From Schaalia sp. lx-260 (GTDB taxonomy: Bacteria; Actinomycetota; Actinomycetes; Actinomycetales; Actinomycetaceae), in the NCBI RefSeq assembly GCF_021083645.1, contig NZ_JAJNRQ010000001.1, forward strand, positions 1 to 64,000: a stretch of 64,000 nt of DNA, in the 5' to 3' direction. Under the pieces are notes generated by a model. That model worked only from the letters and a program-made list of their open reading frames with translations. It was not told where the DNA came from and ran no database searches. Below, piece by piece: positions 55,987 to 64,000 of the stretch. The stretch's first letter is position 1. Every line of letters starts with the position of its first letter. The position numbers and the translations under genes are program-made.

Positions 55987-57813
55987 CTACAGACTTGCCC
56001 GATACAGCTGAGCATACGTGCCGTCAGCGTCAAGAAGCTCTTGATGGCGACCCATTTCTACCACGTCACCATCACGCATCACCAAAATAATGTCAGCATC
56101 ACGAATAGTGGACAGACGGTGAGCAATCACAAAAGCTGTCCGCCCTTGACGAAGCCTGTCCATTGCTTGTTGCACTAAAACCTCTGTACGTGTATCGACA
56201 GAAGAAGTAGCTTCATCCAAAATGAGTAAATCCGGCTGAGAAACAAATGCGCGTGCAATCGTCAAAAGCTGACGTTCCCCCGATGACAAGGCATCCGACT
56301 CATCTGTGACGTGAGTGTTATACCCATCAGGTAGGTGACGCACCACATGATCGACAGCGGTAGCCCGGGCAGCCTCCACCACATCATCATGCGAAGCACC
56401 TGCACGGCCAAAGGCAATATTTTCAGCCAACGTGCCATCAAAAAGCCACGTATCTTGCAAAACCATACCGACATGGCGACGTAAATCATCACGTGAAATA
56501 TCACGGATATCCACGCCGTCAATGGTGATGCGACCAGAATCTACATCGTAAAAACGCATAAGTAAGTTCACGAGCGTGGTTTTACCTGCTCCGGTGGGGC
56601 CAATAATAGCCACCATATGTCCTGGCTCCACACTAAAAGACAGGTCTTTAATAACAGGCTCACCTGGCACGTAGCTGAAAGACACATGATCGAAAACAAT
56701 GCTTCCGCGGACACGCTGAGGTAAATGTGCGCGAGGAGTATCTGCGCTCATCTCATCTGCGTCTAAAAACTCAAATATGCGCTCAGCACTGGCAATGCCT
56801 GACTGCACACTGCTGGCCATTGTCGCCAAAGTCCCCAGAGGATGCATGAACTGGCGTGAATACTGAATGAAAGCCTGCACTCCACCTAAACTCATAGAAC
56901 CGGCTGTCACCATCAGTCCACCACCGACAGCGATCACCACATACACGCCCGTTGAAATAAGATTCATCAGCGGCATGACAAGGCTCGACACAAACTGAGC
57001 GCGCATAGAGGAACGACACAAACTCGCATTAGCCTGCGAAAATTCCTCAGCGAAACGTTCCTCTAAACCGTAAAGCACGGCTACCTCATGTCCGGTAAAT
57101 GTTTCTTCAACAATTCCCGATAAATCACCGGTAGATTTCCATTGAGAACGGAAATACGGCTGCGCCCTTCGCATAATGAGCGACACAATGAACATCCCCA
57201 CGGGCAACACAACAAGAGAAGCCACTGTGAGTTTCCATGACATAATGAACATCATGACGATAATGCCGATTACTAACAGGACAGACTGAATAAACTGCGA
57301 CAAAGTTTGTGACATGACCTGCGTAATATTGTCAATATCATTAGAGACACGCGACATCACATCCCCACGAGGAGTCCGATCTAAATAGGACAGTGACAGC
57401 ACCTCAATTTTCTTTTGCACCTTGTCGCGTAAGCGCCATCCAGCATTGTGAATAGCGCGAGTAAGAATGACCTGCACCAACCAGCTACTTAAAGCAGACA
57501 GCGTGTACACAACGAGGACGAAAAACAAAACATAGGCAAGCCCTGTGAAATCAAAACTACTGGCGAAAGCCTCGTTCTTTTGTGCAGCGCCATCCGTAGC
57601 AGCAGCTATCCCTGAAAAAAGGATATCGGTTCCTTTACCGAGGAGACTGGGAGCAGCAACTGAAGATATTACCGACACCAACGTGAAGAACACGACTCCG
57701 TACAATCGCCATTTTTCTGGAGCAAGTTCGGAACCTAAACGACGTAAAGCAACAGAAGGATGAGCTGCCTGAGAGGGCAAAGCAGAACCGCGTGAATCTT
57801 TTTGAGGAGCCAT
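55987..57813 (-). CDS. ABC exporter half-transporter B (canonical ATP site)
   Basis: The 608-residue protein has six membrane helices and a nucleotide-binding domain with Walker A GPTGAGKTT, signature ALSSGERQLL and Walker B LLILDEATSSVD, with the catalytic Glu intact. It pairs with the upstream gene product. The ATG at 57813 has AGGAGG seven bases upstream and overlaps the stop of the partner gene by one base; GTG 57816 is an alternative. Confidence 0.9.
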   Translation of the reverse strand: MAPQKDSRGSALPSQAAHPSVALRRLGSELAPEKWRLYGVVFFTLVSVISSVAAPSLLGKGTDILFSGIAAATDGAAQKNEAFASSFDFTGLAYVLFFVLVVYTLSALSSWLVQVILTRAIHNAGWRLRDKVQKKIEVLSLSYLDRTPRGDVMSRVSNDIDNITQVMSQTLSQFIQSVLLVIGIIVMMFIMSWKLTVASLVVLPVGMFIVSLIMRRAQPYFRSQWKSTGDLSGIVEETFTGHEVAVLYGLEERFAEEFSQANASLCRSSMRAQFVSSLVMPLMNLISTGVYVVIAVGGGLMVTAGSMSLGGVQAFIQYSRQFMHPLGTLATMASSVQSGIASAERIFEFLDADEMSADTPRAHLPQRVRGSIVFDHVSFSYVPGEPVIKDLSFSVEPGHMVAIIGPTGAGKTTLVNLLMRFYDVDSGRITIDGVDIRDISRDDLRRHVGMVLQDTWLFDGTLAENIAFGRAGASHDDVVEAARATAVDHVVRHLPDGYNTHVTDESDALSSGERQLLTIARAFVSQPDLLILDEATSSVDTRTEVLVQQAMDRLRQGRTAFVIAHRLSTIRDADIILVMRDGDVVEMGRHQELLDADGTYAQLYRASL

Positions 57814-59627
57814 CACTTATCCTCCTGCCCACTTTGAGAAGCAACGATTTCTTGATATGTCACACATGTGCGTAATAAATCCTCATGCCTTCCCTGGCCC
57901 ACAATGCGCCCGGCATCAAGAACAACAATTGTGTCGGCATCTTTCACAGAAGCCACACGTTGAGCAACATGCACAATGGCTGCGCCGTGAGTATATTGCG
58001 GTAAAGACGCGCGTAACTGAGTATCCGTTGACGCATCTAGCGCAGAGGATGAATCATCGAAAATATACAGGTCACTCTGACGATACAGTGCCCGCGCAAT
58101 AGAAAGTCTCTGCCTTTGACCGCCAGAAAAATTCTTACCACCCGGTTCAACAATCGCATCAATACCCTCGTCCATACGTGAAACAAATTCGTCAGCACAG
58201 GCACCGCGAAGCGCCCAGAGCACACGTTCACGTTGTGCATTATCAGGCTGGGTCACTCCCGAAACAGTGGAAGCGATAGTGCCACTAAATAAGTACGCCC
58301 GTTGAGGAACAACAGAAATATGTTGACGTAGGAGCGTCAGCTCAATATCTGTTGTTGGGACCCCATTGACCTTGACTTGCCCTCGGGTAGGATCAATCAG
58401 GCGAGGAAGCAGCTGAATCAATGTGGTTTTCCCCGAACCGGTAGCACCGATAATGGCAGTTGTTGTCCCCGGCGCAAACGTAAGTGTGATGTCACGCAAC
58501 ACAGGATTTTCAGCGCCAAGATACTGCACGGACACATGATCGAGGGTGAAAGTCCACGGTTTACGGCCTGCCGATGGGCCTGACAGGAGCAACGAAGGCA
58601 CGCCCGTTGCCTTGTCAGATAGGTTTTCTACAGGGGCAATATCACGTGGCTGAGATGCAGAAACTACTGAACTATTACGCTCTATTACCTCTCGAATACG
58701 ACGAGCAGAAATACGTGCCCGTGGAATGGACATAATAATAAAAGCAGACATCATGACGGAACCGAGGAGCATACCCACATAGCTGAGGAATGCGAAAAGT
58801 GAACCGATCTGAGTGTGCCCCGAGGCGATGAGGTGACCGCCGAACCAGACAATTGCGACATTTGTCAGCGAAATAATGAATACTGCTGATGGAAAGAGCA
58901 CAGCAAATAGCAGGCCAATGCGTATAGCAATCTCACGTAAATTGTTATTTGCTTCCAAATATCGTGAGGAAATAAAAGGCTCTCGCACAAAAGCACGAAT
59001 TACACGGATACCGGATAATTCCTCGCGTATGACGGTGTTCATTGTGTCAATACGGTTTTGTTGACGCTCAAATTGAGGTGCGAGTTTCGTCATAATGAAA
59101 CCCACGACTATTGACAAAATCGGCACCATAATCAGCAAAATGAGCCACAGATGAAGGTCTTGTCTGAATGCCTGAATGAGCGCACCAATACCCATCAAAG
59201 GAGCTTGAACCATGATGACAAAAGACATCATGACGACAGTTTGTATTTGTTGCACGTCATTTGTTGCGCGAGTAATGAGCGAAGGCGCCCCGAAAACGTG
59301 AATATCTTGAGCGGCAAAAGTTTGAACGTGAGCGTATAACTTTTCACGCAACCACGCGCCTAAAGACATGGACAGTCGAGCCCCAAGGAATACGGCGATA
59401 CCGGTAGCGATGCCTTGCGCTGCTGTTAAAAGAAACATGAAGGCACCGAGTTTCCAAATGGCAGTCGTATTGGCAACAGCAACACCTTCATCAATGATGC
59501 GCGCGTTTAGTCCAGGTAATTCTAAGGAAGCTAAAGTTGCGGCAATTTGGAGGAAGAAAACGAAAGACACTTCCACCCATCGAGTGCGTAAATACTGCCA
59601 TACAAGAGGAAAAAGCACGTATATCAC
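57814..59627 (-). CDS. ABC exporter half-transporter A (degenerate ATP site)
   Basis: The 604-residue partner has the same layout. Its Walker A is GATGSGKTT and its signature is NFSGGQRQRLS, but Walker B reads LYIFDDSSSALD, with Asp in place of the catalytic Glu. This asymmetry is typical of heterodimeric exporters such as TM287/288 and BmrC/BmrD. The pair probably exports lipids or drugs. Both genes are translated together. The stop codon extends one base beyond this interval, to 57813. Confidence 0.9.
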
Positions 59628-59828
59628 CCGCGTATATCACCGTTGTGACGAAACAATAATTCTATGCGCTTATTCTGTAAAGAAAAATCACAGAATCGCA
59701 GAGCCTGCTCAATGCTATTGCGAAGTTAGTGTCATTTCCTGATGAAAAGAGCGCATGAGTAGCAAGTCACAATGACCATTCTTTGTACTAAGTTTCCATT
59801 GAAGCCGAGGTATCAGTAAAGTCAGAGC

Positions 59829-60497
59829 ATGACATTTGTATCCCGTCGTGCAGCTTTTGGTAACACCCTTGTTGAAATGGGTTTTTGGTACTTGTATTCA
59901 TTCCTTGCCGCTAAGGAAGAAGCTCCTGAAATTTCTGAGGAATCCCCGGAATTTATTGCGCAGGTACAGCAAAACCTTGAAGACCTTACTCCGGCATTTA
60001 ATGAGCAAAAAGTTCAGCCGCAACAACGTCAAGAGATCGCCGAAATAATTGCACGTATGCAATATCAGCATGCAGCACGTGAAATTCCTCCGGTAGCCCC
60101 CTCTGGCGCAAAAATTGATCGAGTGCGTTCCCGTGTCCTAGGAAATTGGCGTTTGCACAGCACAAAAGGCGCTATTTTATGGCCCCCAACAGCTCGTACA
60201 ATCGCTGTGCGTTTAGGTGATGGTGCCTGGAATGACGCAATGCGTAAACTTGGTTTCACCGTGTCCTCACGTGGACGCGAACGCGGTGGCCTCCGATTCA
60301 CGGATGCGGATTTCAAAGCCGCGCTTCAAGAATTTGCTCAAGCTCAAGGACCAGGTGTTTCCCTCACATTCATGAAATACAATGAATGGGCGCAAAAACA
60401 GCGTGAACTTGGGCATCTTGTTCCATCATCAGCTACCCTGCGTCAGCGTTTCGTTCGCTGGCCTCATGCCCTCGAAGCTGCAGGGCTATCCCACTAA
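59829..60497 (+). CDS. Protein with homing-endonuclease-associated HTH repeats
   Basis: The 222-residue protein has two copies of a helix-turn-helix module often attached to HNH endonucleases. The first is at about residues 120-143 (PPTARTIAVRLGDGAWNDAMRKLG). The second is at about 155-222, where TDADFKAALQEFAQ leads to PSSATLRQRFVRWPHALEAAGL. No nuclease active site is visible. The N-terminal 100 residues are partly acidic and unrecognised. It may bind DNA as a regulator. Confidence 0.65.
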   Translation: MTFVSRRAAFGNTLVEMGFWYLYSFLAAKEEAPEISEESPEFIAQVQQNLEDLTPAFNEQKVQPQQRQEIAEIIARMQYQHAAREIPPVAPSGAKIDRVRSRVLGNWRLHSTKGAILWPPTARTIAVRLGDGAWNDAMRKLGFTVSSRGRERGGLRFTDADFKAALQEFAQAQGPGVSLTFMKYNEWAQKQRELGHLVPSSATLRQRFVRWPHALEAAGLSH

Positions 60498-60514
60498 AAG
60501 CAGGATTACCTCGC

Positions 60515-61021
60515 TTAAGAATTATGAATATGCGAGTCCCATCCGCGCAGACGGTCAAGTTCACGACGTTCCTTCTTTGAAGGGCGGCCAGTACCGCGAG
60601 CGCGGGTAGGGACCGCGTACATTCCCATACGCGGACGTTCCACCGATAAATCCTCGTAGCAGAGTCGTGCCTGCGGAGCGCCGACACGTTTAACTAAGAG
60701 CTGCTTCACACGAAAAACTTTGTCAAAGCCTTCAACACGTAATCGAACTTCGTCGCCTACGCGGACAGGAGCAGCAGCTTTCACAGTGCTGCCATTGACT
60801 TTCACATGCCCCGCCCGCGCTGCCGCAGTTGCTTGTGAACGTGATTTTGCCTGCCGAATCGCCCACAACCACGTATCGACACGTACATGTGGTGTACGCG
60901 CGAACACCTGATCGGGTACGCCAACAGGGATAGGACCACCCTGTTGGGGCGATAGGTTTTCAGGCGCATATGCCGGTCGGGTTGACTGTGTCGCTGAATC
61001 CTTATCATGAAAAGCAGACAT
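60515..61021 (-). CDS. S4-domain RNA-binding protein (Hsp15-like)
   Basis: The S4 domain occupies about residues 33-80: VRVDTWLWAIRQAKSRSQATAAARAGHVKVNGSTVK is the family start. In E. coli Hsp15 binds stalled 50S subunits. The C-terminal half is basic and ends in RRELDRLRGWD. ATG 61021 is used; a GTG at 61027 is possible. Confidence 0.85.
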   Translation of the reverse strand: MSAFHDKDSATQSTRPAYAPENLSPQQGGPIPVGVPDQVFARTPHVRVDTWLWAIRQAKSRSQATAAARAGHVKVNGSTVKAAAPVRVGDEVRLRVEGFDKVFRVKQLLVKRVGAPQARLCYEDLSVERPRMGMYAVPTRARGTGRPSKKERRELDRLRGWDSHIHNS

Positions 61022-61170
61022 GCTCACGATGGTAACGAACCCTATCGATCACTGCGATATCTGCAGCACTGACAGAAATGATTCTGCGCTGTGTGCAGCG
61101 GTAAATAATGGCACCTATCCTATGGCATGCGCCGAATAATTGGCGGAATACAGCGATAGATTCACGATAA

Positions 61171-63405
61171 TTACTGTGTGCTGCGACGTGCGCTGCGGGC
61201 GCGACGAAAGTTTTGACGTACCCGAGTCTTTCTTTCTTTCACGTCACGCAAGATTTGCCGCACGGATCTTTGCCGCCTGCGCCCGATAGCCCTGATCGCC
61301 ACGAAAGATGACCCGCATATCCATATCACGGCAATAAAGAGAACAGACTGCATGGAACCTGACCCACTGCCTAAGATCAGGCGCCTGAAAACATCACTTG
61401 CTTCCGGTAAAAGCAAGAAAGAACGGATCGCGCCAAAAAATCCTGTATGCGCATGAGAAGGCAATGCTCCGCCCAAAAGGACAATATGCATGACAGTGAA
61501 AAAAACGGATAAACCTAAAGCCCGACGCACACCGAGTGCGCATATGCTTGCGTAATGGAAGGCAAGGCACGCTAAGGTCACTACGGTTACAAGGATAAAT
61601 AAAGTAGCAGGATGAGTGATGCTGACACCAGCCAAGGTGATACTACCCATGAGGATAGCTGTCCCTGTCAAAGCAATAGCGATGGGCGGCAAAGCAGTGC
61701 GCCATACAAGCTGGAAAGGTGTACGTGCCTGATGGATTCTTCGAGTGGTTGCAGCGCCGAAAACCATAATCCACACGGCCGCAGAAAGCCACAGGGCCAC
61801 GGCAATCGCTGTGGCGGACCAATAGGCGCGCTCATGCGGATTTTCCTGGTGAGTATCTGCCCTGATATTGATAGGAGCCGCTAAAGCTGAGGCCAAATCA
61901 TGCGCTTGAGCATCAGTGTAGTGGGGGATGCGTTCCGCAGCTGATTGCAAACCATCCGTTAAAGTCTGCGTACCTGAGGCCAAATCATGCAGCCCAACGC
62001 TCAGATCATGTCCGCCGTCGTTCAAACGATCCAAACCATCAGCTAGTTTCAGCGCACCTGAAGCTAAAGCGGAGCCTCCGTGAACAAGCTGGTCACTACC
62101 ATTAGAAAGGGCGTGTATTCCTTCTGATAGTTGACGTGCTCCTGCGCTTAGGCGATCAGCATTATCACCCAGCAGATGAGTATGTATGTTCTCGCTGAGA
62201 GTGTCGATTCCTTCAGAGAGTTGCACGGTTGCGGAGGCCAATTGGTCGACTTTACCAATATTGTCCACAAGCGAAGGAAGGACTTTGCTGATGCGGATAA
62301 TGTGGTCAATATCTTCGCTGAAAGTGCCTATTCGGTGAGAAACATCGTCACCTATAGTGATGATGAGTTCTTGCACATGCGCGCATGAATCTAGGTTTCC
62401 TTGTTGGCAGGCCTGATATGCGGAGGTCAGATCTGTGCGAATAGGCGCGATCAGGGTTTCAAATTCGCTTCGTTGGTTTTTGATTTTCTCAACGGTGGAA
62501 CGTAACTGCGCGATATTTAAGCTATCGATGAGGGCTTTCAATTCACTGCTTCCCGCAGCAAGCTGATGCGCGCCTTCTTGTAGGCTCACAGACTGTCCGG
62601 GTTGTGTCTCAGTGAGCGCAGAATGTACACGTTCCACACCTTTGGTGTATTGCTCAATGCCTTGTGCCAATGCTTCAGCGCCTTGGACAAGGGAGAGCGC
62701 CTGCCCAGGCTGAGCCTCAACAATGCCAGAGTGGAGTGCGCGTATGCCACTGGATAACTCAGAAGCTCCATCTGCTACTGTGTGTCCGCCTTTTTGTGCT
62801 TGTGTGAGGCCTTCAGAAAGTTGTGTTGCACCATGTGCCGCGCGTATCTGAGCGTCGGTGATTTTTTGTGCTCCAGATGCGCTTTGGTTAAGGCCCTGCG
62901 AAAGGGTCCCTAAGCCTTGCAGAGACTGGTCAATAAAAGACAGCGTGAGGGTTTGGCCAAAGTGTGTGGCACCGGCACGTGTGATTGCTGTGGCAATACG
63001 ACCGGTTGCTTCGTTGGTGGCGCGTGAAGTGTGGATGGTGAGTGCGGGTCGTGTTAATGTTTTCCCTTGCGCGAGGTCTGCAAGTGTGCGTGAAAAATCT
63101 GATGGTATGGTGACGACAACAGCGTAGGTTCCATCTTCTAGGCCGCTAGCCGCTGTAGCGGCGGTGACAACGGACCAATCCCACCCTTTCACGTCTTGTG
63201 TATCAGAGGTGAGCGCGGCAATGATTTGTCGTCCTCCGGGCAGTTTTTGGCCTGTAGGTAAGGTGGCGATTTCGTCCTCATTGACGATTGCGGCAGGTAT
63301 TGCTGCTTTGTTGCTCTGAGTGTTGGTAGCGCCGAAAATAACGGTGAGTGCAAGAAGTGACGGAAAAAGCAGTGCAATGAAGATGAGTCGCCAGGGGTGT
63401 CTCAT
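61171..63405 (-). CDS. YhgE/Pip-type membrane protein
   Basis: The 744-residue protein begins with a membrane helix (LIFIALLFPSLLALTVIFGA) and ends with five helices (about residues 540-710). Between them is a long extracellular region of heptad-like repeats: LSEGLTQAQKGG, ASELSSGIRALHSG, SDQLVHGGSALASGALKLADGL and similar. This is the YhgE/Pip architecture linked to phage receptors and type VII secretion. The ATG overlaps the stop of the upstream gene. The basic C-terminus is cytoplasmic. Confidence 0.88.
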   Translation of the reverse strand: MRHPWRLIFIALLFPSLLALTVIFGATNTQSNKAAIPAAIVNEDEIATLPTGQKLPGGRQIIAALTSDTQDVKGWDWSVVTAATAASGLEDGTYAVVVTIPSDFSRTLADLAQGKTLTRPALTIHTSRATNEATGRIATAITRAGATHFGQTLTLSFIDQSLQGLGTLSQGLNQSASGAQKITDAQIRAAHGATQLSEGLTQAQKGGHTVADGASELSSGIRALHSGIVEAQPGQALSLVQGAEALAQGIEQYTKGVERVHSALTETQPGQSVSLQEGAHQLAAGSSELKALIDSLNIAQLRSTVEKIKNQRSEFETLIAPIRTDLTSAYQACQQGNLDSCAHVQELIITIGDDVSHRIGTFSEDIDHIIRISKVLPSLVDNIGKVDQLASATVQLSEGIDTLSENIHTHLLGDNADRLSAGARQLSEGIHALSNGSDQLVHGGSALASGALKLADGLDRLNDGGHDLSVGLHDLASGTQTLTDGLQSAAERIPHYTDAQAHDLASALAAPINIRADTHQENPHERAYWSATAIAVALWLSAAVWIMVFGAATTRRIHQARTPFQLVWRTALPPIAIALTGTAILMGSITLAGVSITHPATLFILVTVVTLACLAFHYASICALGVRRALGLSVFFTVMHIVLLGGALPSHAHTGFFGAIRSFLLLPEASDVFRRLILGSGSGSMQSVLFIAVIWICGSSFVAIRAIGRRRQRSVRQILRDVKERKTRVRQNFRRARSARRSTQ

Positions 63406-64000
63406 GGTGTGTCCTCTTGAATTGTGGAGGGCTGCGTGGCATGTGTGCTGTCAGTGTCAGTGTCAGTGTCAGTGTCAGTGTCAGTGTCAGTGTCAGTGTC
63501 AGTGTCAGTGTCAGTGTCAGTGTCAGTGTCAGTGTCAGTGTCCGGAGGAACCATAGGGGCCTCATCTGTTTCCGCTGGATTTTTATGAGGTAAAGCATCC
63601 GGCAATGCAGTATCTAGTATCAGGTGAGCTGGCACGGAATCCTCAAATGGCGGATAAAAATCGTCACAGAGTAACGTATCTGCGCTGACGTGTACATCCG
63701 GTGGAATGGTCAATGAGCGCGGTCCTGTGACAAGAACTGTTGTGCCTGCATCCAGCAGTTCTGTGATACGTTCCCACCGGTGACTACCAGGGTCATCGGT
63801 GATAACCAATACAGCCTGTGGAGGAAGCACGTCCTCACGTTGCGTGAGTATCGCTGTCATTCCTTGTACAGCAGACATATGTGACGGCAAAGCGAAATGA
63901 CCAACAATGACTTTTCCGTAACGATGACGCAGCCGTCCAGTAAGTAAAGCCGTCAATATGTTCCGCGCAGCACGATTATCACTGCGTATAACCCCAAGCT
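63402..64000 (-). CDS. Partial protein with in-frame Thr-Asp repeat, upstream of YhgE gene (5' end outside window)
   Basis: The frame stays open to the window edge, so the gene starts beyond 64000; an internal GTG or ATG cannot be excluded. The visible part contains RSDNRAARNILTALLTGRL, then an alternating beta-alpha region with VLPPQAVLVITDDPG and AGTTVLVTGPRSLTIP. This resembles an ABC-type or P-loop ATPase C-terminal region, but no nucleotide motif is in view. The tail carries 15 Thr-Asp repeats. It overlaps the YhgE gene by four bases and probably works with it. Confidence 0.55.
   Translation of the reverse strand, partial: LGVIRSDNRAARNILTALLTGRLRHRYGKVIVGHFALPSHMSAVQGMTAILTQREDVLPPQAVLVITDDPGSHRWERITELLDAGTTVLVTGPRSLTIPPDVHVSADTLLCDDFYPPFEDSVPAHLILDTALPDALPHKNPAETDEAPMVPPDTDTDTDTDTDTDTDTDTDTDTDTDTDTDTDSTHATQPSTIQEDTP
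63451..63540 (-). repeat. Hexanucleotide tandem repeat, 15 TCAGTG units, inside a coding region
   Basis: Fifteen perfect TCAGTG units encode an alternating Thr-Asp run near the C-terminus of the partial minus-strand protein. Because the unit is six bases, changes in copy number keep the frame and would only lengthen or shorten the linker. Confidence 0.9.

Noticed and set aside
63451-63540. Array considered as CRISPR or as an ON/OFF phase-variation tract
   Set aside because: There are no spacers, and the 6-base unit keeps the reading frame, so it cannot switch translation on or off.

Overview
The window reads as a chromosome segment of an actinobacterium of moderate G+C, most like the Actinomycetaceae (Actinomyces, Actinotignum or Arcanobacterium type), host-associated and able to grow without oxygen. 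The grounds are a WhiB Fe-S regulator, a GlxR-type Crp, small actinobacterial families (DUF4177, DUF4235, DUF4244, SCP2-like, LytR_C), a mycobacterial-style Tad pilus locus, a class III ribonucleotide reductase, and large Cna-B/SpaA surface proteins ending in sortase signals. The genus is an inference from gene content only.

Layout. 1-1.85 kb: 3' part of a Cna-B repeat surface protein with an LAMTG sorting signal, closed by a strong terminator. 2.2-6.9 kb: AT-richer accessory segment with a DNA methyltransferase, a likely partner nuclease, a decayed membrane-protease end and a two-gene ABC transporter. The ABC part lies between an intact tRNA-Pro(CGG) and a 72-bp direct copy of its 3' end, the layout left by insertion at a tRNA. 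7.0-11.8 kb: metallophosphoesterase, class A PBP, WhiB, DUF4177 and GlxR, an order resembling the M. tuberculosis whiB4/ponA2/crp neighbourhood. 11.9-14.5 kb: two membrane proteins of unknown role. 14.9-21.1 kb: Tad pilus locus (CpaE/Ssd-like, TadA, fused TadB-TadC, DUF4244 pilin, two pseudopilins), followed on the other strand by a DUF1998 helicase of the MrfA/YprA type and two YbjN proteins.

25-35 kb: PAP2 phosphatase, nrdD-nrdG behind two NrdR boxes, acyl-CoA dehydrogenase, LytR_C protein, tRNA-Ser(GGA), a glutamine-amidotransferase-like protein without its catalytic Cys and His, a small membrane protein and a uracil/xanthine permease. 35.4-48.0 kb: two tandem paralogous surface proteins of about 2,020 residues combining SdrD-B-like modules, an RCC1-type beta-propeller, a SpaA/Cna-B module and an LPxAG sorting signal. 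An octanucleotide array (six ATCTATGC) sits upstream of the first copy only. 48-64 kb: DEDDh exonuclease, BCCT transporter, tRNA-Ser(CGA), SCP2-like and DUF4235 proteins, an orphan substrate-binding lipoprotein, a DUF4921 (GalT/HIT-like) protein, an aldo/keto reductase, a heterodimeric ABC exporter, a protein with homing-endonuclease-associated repeats, an S4 RNA-binding protein, a YhgE/Pip membrane protein, and a protein cut by the window edge that carries a 15-copy in-frame hexanucleotide repeat.

The most distinctive content is the surface-protein pair with its possible phase-variation repeat, and the tRNA-flanked mini-island. The rest is mostly conserved actinobacterial chromosome.
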